From contig JAJPKE010000045.1 in assembly GCA_021323855.1 (NCBI GenBank), forward strand, positions 248,001 to 312,000: a DNA stretch of 64,000 nucleotides. The letters are read 5' to 3'. Each line of letters begins with the position of its first letter. The first letter of the stretch is position 1. The notes under the pieces were generated by a model. The model saw nothing but the letters and a program-made list of their open reading frames with translations, was not told the origin of the DNA and made no database searches. The position numbers were made by a program, and so were the translations under genes. The DNA is from Chloroflexota bacterium. GTDB lineage: Bacteria > Chloroflexota > Ktedonobacteria > Ktedonobacterales > JADMIN01. Positions 17,276 to 26,045 of the stretch are shown here, in pieces.

Positions 17276-18802
17276 ATGACTATAACACCCAACCGGGTTC
17301 GTGCTTTTTCGCATCGAGAACACGAGTACCACCAAGAAGGAGCGCACAGACCCCATCGCTCGGAACATACCGTTCAATTCTACGAGACCGACGAGTTTCT
17401 GGTGCGCTCGCTGGGCCGGTTTATCCGGGAGGGGCTGGAGACCGGCGAGTCCTGCATTGTCGTCGCCACCGGCGCGCATCATCAGCGTGTCGAAACGTAT
17501 CTACTGGCGCAGGGAGTGGATCTGCATCCTGCCAGCAAACAGGGCGCCTATCTCGCGCTCGATGCCGAGGAAACGCTATCGGCGTTTATGGTGGCGGGAT
17601 CGCCCGATCCGGCGCGCTTTACCAGCATCATCGGCGACATTATCGAGCGGGCGGCAGCGCGCGGGCATCCGGTGCGTGTCTTTGGCGAGATGGTTGCGCT
17701 GCTCTGGATGGACGGCAACCAGGCGGCAGCAATTGAATTGGAGCGCCTCTGGAACGACCTACGCGATAACCCGTATCCCTTCGCGCTCTTCTGCGCCTAT
17801 GCGATGGGTGGTTTTGTTGGCAACAAGTATAGTGCGGCTTTCGCTGAGATTTGCCGGCAACATTCCAGCGTCATCCCGGATGAAAACTATACGACGCTCG
17901 GCAGCGAGGAGGAGCGCCAGCGCGCCGTCACGTTGCTGCAACAAAAGGCCAGTTCGCTCGAAAAAGAGGTTGCTGAACGGAAGGCGGTGGAAGATCAGTT
18001 GCGCGTTGCGCTTGCGGCGCAGCGACAACTGGAAGAGCGCAAGAACGCTTTCATCAGTATGGCCAGCCATGAGCTGAAAACGCCGATCACCAGCCTCAAA
18101 GGGTTTACCCAGGTGTTACGCCAACGCCTGCAAACCCAGGCAGACCCGCAAACGCTGCTGTTCCTTGATCGCATGGATGTGCAACTCAAAAAGTTGACCA
18201 ACCTCATCAGTGATCTGCTCGACATCTCAAAAATGCAGACGGGCATGCTGGCGTTCCGGGAGACGATCTTTGATCTCGATGAACTGGTGCGTGAAACCGT
18301 GGAGAATGTGCAGGCGGCCATCACGACGCATCACATTCGTCTACGCGGAGAAACGCAGGCGCAGATTGCCGGAGACCGCGACCGGCTGGGGCAGGTTCTC
18401 ATCAATTTGCTCACCAATGCCATCAAGTATTCACCCAGAGCGGAGACGGTGATTGTGCGCCTGCGCAGCTATGATGGGCAGGCGGAGGTGTCGGTACAGG
18501 ACTTTGGCATTGGCATTGATCGTGAGCAGTGCGAGCGCATTTTCGAGCAGTTCTACCAGGTGGCCGATCCCGTGCATACCTATCCAGGGCTGGGCATTGG
18601 CCTCTATATTGCACATACGATCATCGAGCGGCATGGTGGGCGCCTCTGGGTGGAGAGCGAGAAAGGCGCAGGCAGTACCTTCTATTGCACGCTGCCACTG
18701 CTGAAGAACGGATCAGTTGCTTCCAGTTCATGCGAGCAACGAGAAAGCCACAATGCGACCCGCAGAGAGAAGATGAAGAGAGAAAATCGAGCAGATGAAT
18801 GA
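17276..18802 (+). CDS. Cytoplasmic sensor histidine kinase with MEDS domain
   Basis: A 508-residue soluble two-component kinase. Residues about 30-190 form a MEDS (DcmR-type sensory) domain: HTVQFYETDEFLVRSLGRFI, FGEMVALLWMDGNQAAAIELE, and a following FALFCAYAMG. A coiled coil with an ERKAVEDQL stretch links it to the kinase core: H-box SMASHELKTPITSLKGF, N-box LTNAIKYSP, G1 VQDFGIGID, F-box IFEQFYQV, and G2 PGLGIGLYIA. There is no membrane segment, so the signal is intracellular; MEDS domains are thought to sense small hydrocarbon-derived ligands or relate to KaiC-like proteins. Its stop overlaps the start of the response regulator at 18799 (ATGA), so the two form one operon. Confidence 0.93.
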   Translation: MTITPNRVRAFSHREHEYHQEGAHRPHRSEHTVQFYETDEFLVRSLGRFIREGLETGESCIVVATGAHHQRVETYLLAQGVDLHPASKQGAYLALDAEETLSAFMVAGSPDPARFTSIIGDIIERAAARGHPVRVFGEMVALLWMDGNQAAAIELERLWNDLRDNPYPFALFCAYAMGGFVGNKYSAAFAEICRQHSSVIPDENYTTLGSEEERQRAVTLLQQKASSLEKEVAERKAVEDQLRVALAAQRQLEERKNAFISMASHELKTPITSLKGFTQVLRQRLQTQADPQTLLFLDRMDVQLKKLTNLISDLLDISKMQTGMLAFRETIFDLDELVRETVENVQAAITTHHIRLRGETQAQIAGDRDRLGQVLINLLTNAIKYSPRAETVIVRLRSYDGQAEVSVQDFGIGIDREQCERIFEQFYQVADPVHTYPGLGIGLYIAHTIIERHGGRLWVESEKGAGSTFYCTLPLLKNGSVASSSCEQRESHNATRREKMKRENRADE

Positions 18803-19194
18803 TGAGCAACGATGCGCCGAAATCCCCTCAAAAAATCCTCATTGTGGAAGATGATCCTGATATTTCGCTTGCGCTCTCCTCGATTTTGGAGGACGCAGGG
18901 TATGTCGTGGTGACGATGGACGGCACAGGCGACCCGCTGCCGGTCAACGTCAACGATACAACCTCCCTGCCAGACCTGATTCTTCTGGATATGCTGCTTT
19001 CAGGGCAGGATGGGCGTGAACTGGCCCGACGCTGGAAGGGCCAGCCGTCCACCCGGCATATCCCAATTGTCATGCTTTCCGCGCATCCCTCCGCCGCGCA
19101 GGAGGCGCAGGCCGCAGGCGCGAACGATTTCATTGCCAAGCCTTTTGAGATGGACGATCTCCTTGCGCATGTCCGTCAGCATCTTGCTCATTGA
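18799..19194 (+). CDS. Single-domain response regulator (CheY-like)
   Basis: A 131-residue receiver domain with no output domain. Seen: the acidic pair in ILIVEDDPDIS, the phosphoacceptor aspartate in LILLDMLLSGQDGRE, the Ser in PIVMLSAHP, and the Lys in DFIAKPFEMDDLLAH. An insertion of about 10 residues (DPLPVNVNDTT) lies before the phosphorylation site. The 4-nt ATGA overlap with the MEDS kinase indicates translational coupling and that this is its cognate partner. Downstream output must be by protein-protein contact or a phosphorelay. Confidence 0.92.
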   Translation: MMSNDAPKSPQKILIVEDDPDISLALSSILEDAGYVVVTMDGTGDPLPVNVNDTTSLPDLILLDMLLSGQDGRELARRWKGQPSTRHIPIVMLSAHPSAAQEAQAAGANDFIAKPFEMDDLLAHVRQHLAH

Positions 19195-19418
19195 GCATCC
19201 TGCCTCTCTGGTAGGCGAACATTCCTATCTGCCAGCGAAAACCACCATCCCCCATTCGGCGGCGTGCTGGTACCTTTGGGCACGGCGTTCAAGGGCGCTC
19301 AGTCGCCTCATGCTATACTCCTGATACGAGGCAGGCATGTCTGTTATGCAAAATTGGTCGAATGATCCAATCAGAGCAGACGAGAGCAGACCAGGGCGAA
19401 GCGGCGCGGAGAATTCCC

Positions 19419-21590
19419 ATGTTGAACACCGAGGAGCAGCGAATCGCGGACCTTTCGCGGGCGGCTGAGGCGTTGATCGCCGGGCCGCCGGAGTATCTGC
19501 GCGCGTTCGTCGGTGAGGAGGGTGGCGCGCGCCAGCAACGTCGCGCCGTCGTCGTCGCGTCGCTGCGCGAGCAGGAGGCCGAGGGGCGCGTCGGCGTCTC
19601 TGTGGATGAACTGGCCGCCGACCTCGAAGCAGTGCTGCGTTTTCGCGGGCAGGAAGCGCTTAGCGATCTGCGTGGTGAAGTAGTGGAAGTGCTGCGCCAG
19701 CTCGAAGGTTGGCAGGCGGTGGATGGCGGTCTGGCGCCGGACCGCGCCGAACGTGACGGGTTGCGCCGCCGTGTCGAGCGCGACTATGCGCTGGCGCGTT
19801 CGCTGCGTGTCTTCCTGCCACACTGGGATGAGATTCAGCGCGCATTGCGCCGCCGCTATGTGAGTCTCAGCGCCAATTATTTTGCACAGGCCATCGCTGC
19901 GCTCGATACGCTGCTCGAAGAGCTGCAATACGAAGATACCGACCCGTTGCGCTGCCATACCGCCTGGCAATCGCTGCGGCAGGCGCTCCACGGCATCATC
20001 ACCGAATCGCGCGATTTCGCCCGTGAACTGCGCTCGCTCCAGGTGGATGGCAACCGCCCAGAAGTGCTGGCGGATATTGCCGACCGGCTGGGCATCCTGC
20101 ATGAGAAGTTTTTTCGTGTCGCCGCTGAGGGTGCGGCAAAGGTCCGCGAACGCTTAGAGCGGTTGCGTGATGAACGCCACGAGGGCGAAAACGTGCGCCG
20201 CCTGCAAGAAGCCCTGCGCATCCGCGAGGAAGATTGGAGCGTGGGCCTGGGCGAAACCGAAGATGAGCAGCGCGAACGCCTGGAAGCTGTGGAACACGAG
20301 GTGCTGCGCGAACTGGTGATCTTCGAGCGGCTGATGGCGGAGAGTGGTCCCGGTTCCTGGCGCGAGGGCGCGAAGGCGATCAGCCTGGCGCTGGTAGACC
20401 TCACTGAACGCATCCACTCAGCGATTTCGCTGCGGCTCCAACAGACGCAGGCGATCACGGCGCTGCTGCGGCGCGCGCATGATCTGGCGGAGGGCGGCGA
20501 CGAGGCGACACAACGGGCACGCCGCTATCTCTGGGACGCCTCTGGCTCGATGCACGCAGCAATCTGGGTGCAGGCGCATCCGACGAGCGACGATCAGGTG
20601 CGGCTGGACCGCTGGCTGGCGCAGCGCGGCGGGTCGCCGTTGCCGCTGGTGGATGAAGATATTTGGCAGAAGTCGCTGCGTCCGCGTCACCGGCCTGCGC
20701 CGCCACCACCGCCCTCCTCGCTGGAACTGCCGGACGATTGGGACCCCGGCGAGGACCCGCGTGTCCGCGAAATGGAAGAGGCGCGCGCCTATCTAGTGGA
20801 GCGGCTGATTGCCGCCGGTTCGGCGGCGGCGCTCGGTCATCTCGAATCTTTCGATGAGTTGCGCTTGTTGGCTTCGTTTCTCTGGCTACCACGCGATAGC
20901 GCGCCATTGCGCCGCCTGGGGCTGCGTATTCAGCCGCCGGGAGCGGGTATGTCGGCGCGGGCGACGCTGCGAGGTCCGGGCTTCCTGGTGGAACTTGACA
21001 ACTATCGCTTCTTGGCGACCACCGCCAGCCGCCAGGCCGCCGCCGATGCCGCTCGCTCCGCGCGTGAGGCGGTGGCGCGGCTCAATATGATTGCCAGCGG
21101 CGAAGAGGAGATCACGCAGCCCAGGCCAGCTATTGCCGCCGCCAGCGTTGCCAGCGTTACAGGCGCGCCCACGACACCGCATACGCTTGCGCCAGCCGTA
21201 GCCGCCTCCGCTGCCATGCCGGTTGTTCCAGGCGTCACGCATCCGCTTGAACCAGCCGCCGCAGCGCCAACGCGCCCGCTCGAATCCGGCGCCGCGCCGA
21301 CGCATCCGTTGGAGAGTGGGCTGGAACTCATTACGCGCCCGCTGCCAGCCATTCACCCGGATGCAGGTCGCCCGACCGTGCCGTTGCAGGGGCCACTGGC
21401 CGCGCCGCCCGCTGGTACGCTCATCCCCCAACCATCGCAATTATCTACACCACCTGCGCCGCAGCCCTCGCCGTCCGCGCAGCCTGCACAGCCGCCCCAG
21501 CCCGCTTCCGAGCAGGAGTCACAGCAGCATGGTCGCCGTCTCTGGCCGTTCCAGCTTGGCCGCCGCAACAACCAGAATGCGCAATCGTAG
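19419..21590 (+). CDS. Large helical protein of unknown function with PLE-repeat tail
   Basis: A 723-residue protein from ATG 19419, chosen over 19362 because GGAGA lies 8 nt before it. Residues 1-430 are almost entirely charged alpha-helix, with coiled-coil-like stretches (KVRERLERLRDERHEGENVRRL, AEALIAGPPEYLRAF). A second part (about 470-600) has mixed structure (LLASFLWLPRDSAPLRRLGL, GPGFLVELDNYRFLATT). The C-terminus is Pro/Ala-rich with repeated [TH]-x-PLE units (THPLE, TRPLE, THPLE). No signal peptide or membrane helix. The helical part loosely recalls kleisin-like JetA/DUF2397 proteins, but no jetB, jetC or jetD neighbour is present, so I do not assign it. The gene stands alone. Confidence 0.75.
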   Translation: MLNTEEQRIADLSRAAEALIAGPPEYLRAFVGEEGGARQQRRAVVVASLREQEAEGRVGVSVDELAADLEAVLRFRGQEALSDLRGEVVEVLRQLEGWQAVDGGLAPDRAERDGLRRRVERDYALARSLRVFLPHWDEIQRALRRRYVSLSANYFAQAIAALDTLLEELQYEDTDPLRCHTAWQSLRQALHGIITESRDFARELRSLQVDGNRPEVLADIADRLGILHEKFFRVAAEGAAKVRERLERLRDERHEGENVRRLQEALRIREEDWSVGLGETEDEQRERLEAVEHEVLRELVIFERLMAESGPGSWREGAKAISLALVDLTERIHSAISLRLQQTQAITALLRRAHDLAEGGDEATQRARRYLWDASGSMHAAIWVQAHPTSDDQVRLDRWLAQRGGSPLPLVDEDIWQKSLRPRHRPAPPPPPSSLELPDDWDPGEDPRVREMEEARAYLVERLIAAGSAAALGHLESFDELRLLASFLWLPRDSAPLRRLGLRIQPPGAGMSARATLRGPGFLVELDNYRFLATTASRQAAADAARSAREAVARLNMIASGEEEITQPRPAIAAASVASVTGAPTTPHTLAPAVAASAAMPVVPGVTHPLEPAAAAPTRPLESGAAPTHPLESGLELITRPLPAIHPDAGRPTVPLQGPLAAPPAGTLIPQPSQLSTPPAPQPSPSAQPAQPPQPASEQESQQHGRRLWPFQLGRRNNQNAQS

Positions 21591-21630
21591 CCCCCACCCC
21601 CGGCCCCTCCCCCATGCGCGGGAGAGGGGA
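21591..21630. repeat. Dispersed C-rich hairpin repeat, copy 1
   Basis: CCCCCACCCCCGGCCCCTCC then CCCATGCGCGGGAGAGGGG. It shares the CACCCCCGGCCCCTC...GAGAGGGG pattern with copies at 23537, 23586, 28989, 35073, 53336 and 58921. Each copy can fold into a hairpin and all are intergenic. Confidence 0.7.
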
Positions 21631-21660
21631 ACGCAGAGTGCTGGCTGTTGAAACCGCGCC

Positions 21661-21790
21661 TAGATGGCCGTTGGCCGCCAAGTCCGCCTGCGCGGACTAG
21701 GAGCAGGTGCGTTCATGTCTCTAACCTGCGGAGGCAGGTTTTGCGGCTGAAAGCCATCCAGTCGCGAATTCATTCGCTGGCTACCAATCA
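21661..21790. repeat. Dispersed GTCCGC repeat, copy 1
   Basis: Contains the hairpin AGTCCGC-CTGC-GCGGACT (21681-21698), a second hairpin AACCTGC-GGAG-GCAGGTT followed by TT (21723-21742), and a tail GCCATCCAGTCGCGAATTC. The tail and one hairpin are shared with 35111-35205. Confidence 0.6.
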
Positions 21791-22078
21791 ACTGCCGCTG
21801 GTCTCTCTAGATCCGTGAATAATACCTTGCCCATGCCATCCAAAACGGCAGAGGTGATTTTGCAAGATTTTTACTGCGCAGGCGAGACAAATTCCGCACT
21901 CATACGCATACTAACATGAGGGGAAATGCGGAAAGCGTTTTGCGATGCGCCGCCATCGCCGGCCCGCAAAATTGCTGGAAACAGGATGATGTACCGCGCA
22001 CTAGTGTGACTGTATGAGTACTTGGTTAGTGACACACACCCCTACGCTGTTGGTGGTTGGGGAGGAAAGGGAAATTAC

Positions 22079-23530
22079 ATGCTTGAGCCAGGACGGCGCA
22101 CCGAGGGTAATCTCCTCGATCTGCCGAACTTTCACGACGATGAAGACTTTGACGACGAGAATGTGGAGCCGGCGCGCCCGTGGTGGCGTCGCCCCAAAGG
22201 GATTGCTATTCTCTCTGGCATCCTGATTGTGGTGTTGCTCATTGGCGGTTTCGCCTTCCTGCGCACACGACCCAAGCCGATCACCTATCAATATGCGACG
22301 GTGACGACCGGCAGCCTGATTACTACGATCAGCGCCACCGGGCCGGTGCAGAGCGCGCTTTACGATGTCAACTTCAGTGGCAGCGGCAAAATCGCTGAGA
22401 TAGATGTCACCGTTGGTCAGCAGGTGAAAGCCGGACAGGTGCTGGCGAAGCTGGACCCCACCTCGCTCCAGGATGCACTCAATCAGGCGCAAATTCAGGC
22501 TGATGAAGCCTACGACCAGGAACAAAACGCTATTTCCCAATGTGACAATGAAAAGAATCCCCCACCAGACTGTGTGCAACTAGCAGAGAACCAATATGCG
22601 GCGGCGCTGGCTGCGCTCCAAACGGCGCAGGACAACCTGGCGAACGCGACACTGAAAGCGCCGCATGCTGGCACGGTCACGCAGATCAACGGCGCGGTCG
22701 GTGGCACGCCTGGCACGAGCACCAGCAGTGGCAGTAGTTCGTCGTCGTCTTCCAGTTCCAGTGGCGGCGGCACGTTCATCCAGATTGCCGATCTCTCGTC
22801 GCTTCAGGTGGTCGCGGATGTCAACGAGGCGGATATTGGCAGTGTCGCCGTCAATGAGCCAGTGACGTGCACGGTCAGCGCCTATAGCAATCATATTTTC
22901 CGGGGCACCGTCGCCTCCATTTCGCCGATTGGGCAGAGTTCCTCGAATGTCGTGACCTATCCGGTGACGATCAACCTGACCAACACCACCGGCGCGAACT
23001 CCGCCACCAACAACGGCAGCGGCAGCGCCAGCACCGGCGCGGCGGGCAGCTATCTGCTGCTGCCGGGGATGACGGCCAGCGTGACGATCATCACGGCGCA
23101 GCGCAGTGGTGTCTTGCTGCTGCCGGCCACCGCGCTGACCTTCGCGCGGACGGCGGCGCTGCCGTCGAACGGCATCCTGACACTCAGCCAGGACCGCACG
23201 GCGCTGGTACAGGCGCGCCAGATGCTCAACAATTTGCTCACCAGCAATCCGCAGATTGCGCAGGATAAGCCGACGGCCACTATCGTCCTCGAACGGGTCA
23301 ACGGCAAATGGCAGGCTACACCCGTTGTGCTGGGTCTGACGGACGGCGCGCGCTACGAAGTGCTGGCGGGGCTGAACCAGGGCGATCAGGTTGTCATCGG
23401 TGAGACGGGTGGCTCGCTGCCGACCCCGGCGGCTGGCAGTGGCACCGGCGGCGGTGGCTTTGGTGGCTTCGGTGGAGGCCGTGGCGGTGGTAATGGCGGT
23501 AATGGTGGCAAGGGTGGCTTTGGTGGCTAG
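22079..23530 (+). CDS. HlyD/MacA-type periplasmic adaptor (membrane fusion protein)
   Basis: The adaptor subunit of a tripartite-like or MacAB-like export system. From ATG 22079 (AAAGGG 7 nt upstream) the 483-residue protein has a short acidic cytoplasmic tail, one membrane helix (IAILSGILIVVLLIGGFAFL), then the biotinyl-lipoyl half-motif (GSGKIAEIDVTVGQQVKAGQ), a helical hairpin (QAQIQADEAYDQEQNA), the second lipoyl half (LKAPHAGTVTQINGAVG), a Ser-rich insertion (SGSSSSSSSSSSGGG), and the beta-barrel/membrane-proximal parts (NEPVTCTVSAYSNHIFRG). The C-terminus is a Gly-rich tail. It is the first gene of a cluster with the ATPase, permease, response regulator and kinase that follow. Confidence 0.93.
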   Translation: MLEPGRRTEGNLLDLPNFHDDEDFDDENVEPARPWWRRPKGIAILSGILIVVLLIGGFAFLRTRPKPITYQYATVTTGSLITTISATGPVQSALYDVNFSGSGKIAEIDVTVGQQVKAGQVLAKLDPTSLQDALNQAQIQADEAYDQEQNAISQCDNEKNPPPDCVQLAENQYAAALAALQTAQDNLANATLKAPHAGTVTQINGAVGGTPGTSTSSGSSSSSSSSSSGGGTFIQIADLSSLQVVADVNEADIGSVAVNEPVTCTVSAYSNHIFRGTVASISPIGQSSSNVVTYPVTINLTNTTGANSATNNGSGSASTGAAGSYLLLPGMTASVTIITAQRSGVLLLPATALTFARTAALPSNGILTLSQDRTALVQARQMLNNLLTSNPQIAQDKPTATIVLERVNGKWQATPVVLGLTDGARYEVLAGLNQGDQVVIGETGGSLPTPAAGSGTGGGGFGGFGGGRGGGNGGNGGKGGFGG

Positions 23531-23536
23531 CGGATT

Positions 23537-23577
23537 CCCCCCACCCCTAACCCCTCCCCCGTGCGCAGGAGAGGGGA
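23537..23577. repeat. Dispersed C-rich hairpin repeat, copy 2a
   Basis: CCCCCACCCCTAACCCCTCCCCCGTGCGCAGGAGAGGGGA-type element directly after the adaptor stop. Together with copy 2b it fills the gap before the ATPase gene. Confidence 0.65.
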
Positions 23578-23585
23578 ACCAGAAG

Positions 23586-23643
23586 ACCTCACCCCGCCCT
23601 GCGGGCACCCCTCTCCTCGCAAGGAGAGGGGCCGGGGGTGAGG
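23586..23643. repeat. Dispersed C-rich hairpin repeat, copy 2b
   Basis: ACCTCACCCCGCCCTGCGGG followed by CACCCCTCTCCTCGCAAGGAGAGGGG and GGGGGTGAGG. The ACCTCACCCC and GGGGTGAGG ends are inverted and the CTCTCC/GGAGAG centre forms the hairpin. Confidence 0.7.
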
Positions 23644-23675
23644 ATTCTTATCACGAAGATATCAGGAGAACAGCC

Positions 23676-24650
23676 GTGGCCAGCATTCCACCACATCCGC
23701 CAGATACAACCAATACAACCGGCACGACCGGCACAGATACAACGACAACCGCTATGGCAAATAAACAGAATGGTACCGGTAGGAACGATGGGCAGACGCC
23801 GGATGCCGCCCTCTCTACCGATGTACAGCAGGGCGAGGATGGCGCACCAGAGAATTCCGTTCAAAAGCGGCGCCTGCCGGTCATCTCCGTGCGCAGCCTG
23901 ACGAAGACGTATCTTCTCGGCCAGACACGTGTCCGGGCGTTGCGCGGCGTCTCGCTGGACATCTACCCTGGCGAGTTCGTTGCCATTATGGGACCGTCCG
24001 GCTCCGGCAAGTCCACCTTTATGAACTTGCTTGGTTGTCTGGATCGCCCCACCAGCGGCGAATACTGGTTGATGGGCACCGCCGTCAGCAAGATGTCTCC
24101 GGACCAACTGGCGGACGTGCGCAATCGCAAGATTGGCTTCGTCTTTCAGGGATTCAACCTGCTCAGCCGCTCGTCTGCGCTCGACAACACGGCGCTGCCG
24201 ATGCTCTACGCGGGCCTTCCCAAAGAAGAGCAGCAGCGCCGCGCCCGACGTGTCCTCCAACTGGTCGGCCTGGGCAGCCGCGCTCATCACAAGCCATCGC
24301 AGCTTTCCGGCGGCCAGCAGCAGCGCGTGGCGATTGCACGCGCGCTGGTCAATAGTCCGGCGCTGCTGCTGGCGGACGAGCCGACCGGCAACCTGGATAG
24401 CCGCACCAGCGTCGAAATCATGGCGGTGTTGCAGGCGCTGAACCAGTATGGCCTGACGATTGTGCTGGTGACGCATGAGCCGGATATCGCCGCCTATACC
24501 AACCGCCAGATTCACTTTCGCGATGGCCGTATCATCAGCGATGAAATGCTCGCGCAGCCACGGCGGGCGCGGGCGGAACTGGAAGTGGAAGCGGTTGCCG
24601 CCCCACCGGCAGGCGGCAGCACCATCGAGATACGGGAGGAACGGCTATGA
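23676..24650 (+). CDS. MacB-like ABC transporter ATP-binding protein
   Basis: The cytoplasmic ATPase that powers the permease encoded next. Start: GTG 23676, with AGGAGA 6 nt upstream; the frame is open further back but overlaps the previous gene. The 324-residue product has a Thr-rich N-terminal tail ([15 protein letters not shown]) of unclear role. The nucleotide-binding domain shows GPSGSGKST (Walker A), FQGFNLL (Q-loop), [15 protein letters not shown] (signature), [12 protein letters not shown] (Walker B) and VTHEPD (H-loop), with the spacing of the MacB/LolD family. Its stop overlaps the permease start (ATGA), giving coupling. Confidence 0.95.
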   Translation: MASIPPHPPDTTNTTGTTGTDTTTTAMANKQNGTGRNDGQTPDAALSTDVQQGEDGAPENSVQKRRLPVISVRSLTKTYLLGQTRVRALRGVSLDIYPGEFVAIMGPSGSGKSTFMNLLGCLDRPTSGEYWLMGTAVSKMSPDQLADVRNRKIGFVFQGFNLLSRSSALDNTALPMLYAGLPKEEQQRRARRVLQLVGLGSRAHHKPSQLSGGQQQRVAIARALVNSPALLLADEPTGNLDSRTSVEIMAVLQALNQYGLTIVLVTHEPDIAAYTNRQIHFRDGRIISDEMLAQPRRARAELEVEAVAAPPAGGSTIEIREERL

Positions 24651-26008
24651 GCAGCGAAGAACAGACGCCGGATACCACCCTCACCTCCAACCGGCCAGTG
24701 ACGGCATCAACTGCCTCATCAGCGACAACGGCAACCTCAACGAAGCCGAAGCGCGCCATAACGCGCAAGAAGCGTTCCCGCAAGCGCGGCTTGGCGCTCA
24801 ATGCCAGCTTCAGCAGCGCATGGGAGGCGCTCTGGGGCAACCGGCTGCGCTCGCTGCTGACGATCCTCGGCGTGATCGTCGGCGTCGCGGCGGTGATCGT
24901 GGCTGTCACTATTACCCAGGGCACCAGCAATTCCATCAATGCGCGCGTCGCCGGGCTGGGTACGAACACGCTCATCATCAATTCCGGCGCGGCGGTGACG
25001 GGTGGCGCATCTGGCGGCATCGGCTCGCAGCAATCGCTGACGCAGAGCGATGCCACAGCGATAGCCTCGGTGGCGCATGTGGTCAACGTCTCGCCAATCA
25101 AGAGCGTGACGGCGCAACTCATCTACAGCGGGCAAAACTGGAACACGCGCGTCCAGGGCGTCTACCCGAACTTCCAATCCATCGGCAACTGGCAGATGGC
25201 GGAGGGGAGCTGGTTCTCCGATGCCGATGAGGCAGCGGGAACGCCGCTCGCGGTGTTGGGGCAGACGACGGAGCAAAATCTCTTCACCGGCGTCGCCGCC
25301 GATCCCATCGGCCAGACGATTTTGATCAACAATCAGCCGTTTCGCGTGGTCGGCGTGCTTCAGGCGAAGGGCGCCGCCGCTGCGCTCAACCAGGATGACG
25401 TGGTGTTCGTGCCGTTCAGCGCCGCCGCAACGCGCCTGAAGAACACGCCCTATGTGGATCAGATCCAGGTGCAGGTGGATAACGCCAACGACGTAGCGCA
25501 GGCACAGGCTGATATTACGACGTTGCTTGAACAGCAACATCATCTGCCGCCGGGCGGACCCGATGACTTCCTGATTCGTAGCTCGAATCAACTGGTGCAG
25601 ACGGCGCAGTCGTTCTCGCAGACGCTGACGTTCCTGTTGGTGGGGATCGCGGCCATTTCGCTGCTGGTTGGTGGCATCGGTATCATGAATATCATGTTGG
25701 TATCGGTAACGGAACGCACGCGCGAAATTGGTATCCGTATGGCGGTCGGCGCGCGGCGCGGCGATATCCGCAACCAGTTCTTGATCGAATCGCTGACGCT
25801 CAGCGCCGCCGGCGGCTTGATCGGCGTGCTGCTGGGCCTGATCGGCGGATTTATCATGACACGAGTGGTGCAGCTACCGTTCGCCGTTAATCCGCTCTCG
25901 ATTCTGCTGGCGTTCGGCGTGGCGGCGATCATTGGTGTCTGTTTTGGCTTCTATCCGGCGGTGCGCGCCTCGCAGCTCGATCCAATTGTTGCGCTGCGGA
26001 CAGAGTGA
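24647..26008 (+). CDS. MacB-like ABC transporter permease (FtsX fold)
   Basis: A 453-residue permease of the MacB/FtsX family with a Thr-rich cytoplasmic N-terminus, TM1 (LLTILGVIVGVAAVIVAVTI), a large MacB_PCD-type periplasmic domain (SPIKSVTAQLIYSGQNWNTRV through VFVPFSAAATRL), and three C-terminal helices (FLLVGIAAISLLVGGIGIMN, LTLSAAGGLIGVLLGL, LLAFGVAAIIGVCFGFYPA). The sequence between, SVTERTREIGIRMAVGARR, is the hallmark coupling loop. It begins with GGAGGAACGGCT before ATG and overlaps the ATPase by 4 nt. With the adaptor upstream, the likely role is mechanotransmission-type export of peptide, antibiotic or lipoprotein-like substrates; which one is unknown. Confidence 0.95.
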   Translation: MSSEEQTPDTTLTSNRPVTASTASSATTATSTKPKRAITRKKRSRKRGLALNASFSSAWEALWGNRLRSLLTILGVIVGVAAVIVAVTITQGTSNSINARVAGLGTNTLIINSGAAVTGGASGGIGSQQSLTQSDATAIASVAHVVNVSPIKSVTAQLIYSGQNWNTRVQGVYPNFQSIGNWQMAEGSWFSDADEAAGTPLAVLGQTTEQNLFTGVAADPIGQTILINNQPFRVVGVLQAKGAAAALNQDDVVFVPFSAAATRLKNTPYVDQIQVQVDNANDVAQAQADITTLLEQQHHLPPGGPDDFLIRSSNQLVQTAQSFSQTLTFLLVGIAAISLLVGGIGIMNIMLVSVTERTREIGIRMAVGARRGDIRNQFLIESLTLSAAGGLIGVLLGLIGGFIMTRVVQLPFAVNPLSILLAFGVAAIIGVCFGFYPAVRASQLDPIVALRTE

Positions 26009-26045
26009 GGGGTAGCCGGCCCATCCAGAGGGAGATGTGAGCATT

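Larger units (their letters stand above)
21591..22078. other. Intergenic region with two repeat elements
   Basis: 488 nt holding one CCCCTCC...GGAGAGGGG element (21591-21630) and one GTCCGC/GCGGAC repeat element (21661-21790, separate entries). The remainder up to the adaptor gene is AT-richer and probably carries its promoter, but no clear -35/-10 pair was identified. Confidence 0.5.

Noticed and set aside
19419-21590. Wadjet (JetABCD) defence system
   Set aside because: Only a vague helical resemblance in one gene; JetB, JetC and JetD partners are absent from the window.
22580-23608. Minus-strand ORF antisense to the adaptor gene
   Set aside because: Arg-rich shadow frame of the real HlyD-type gene.
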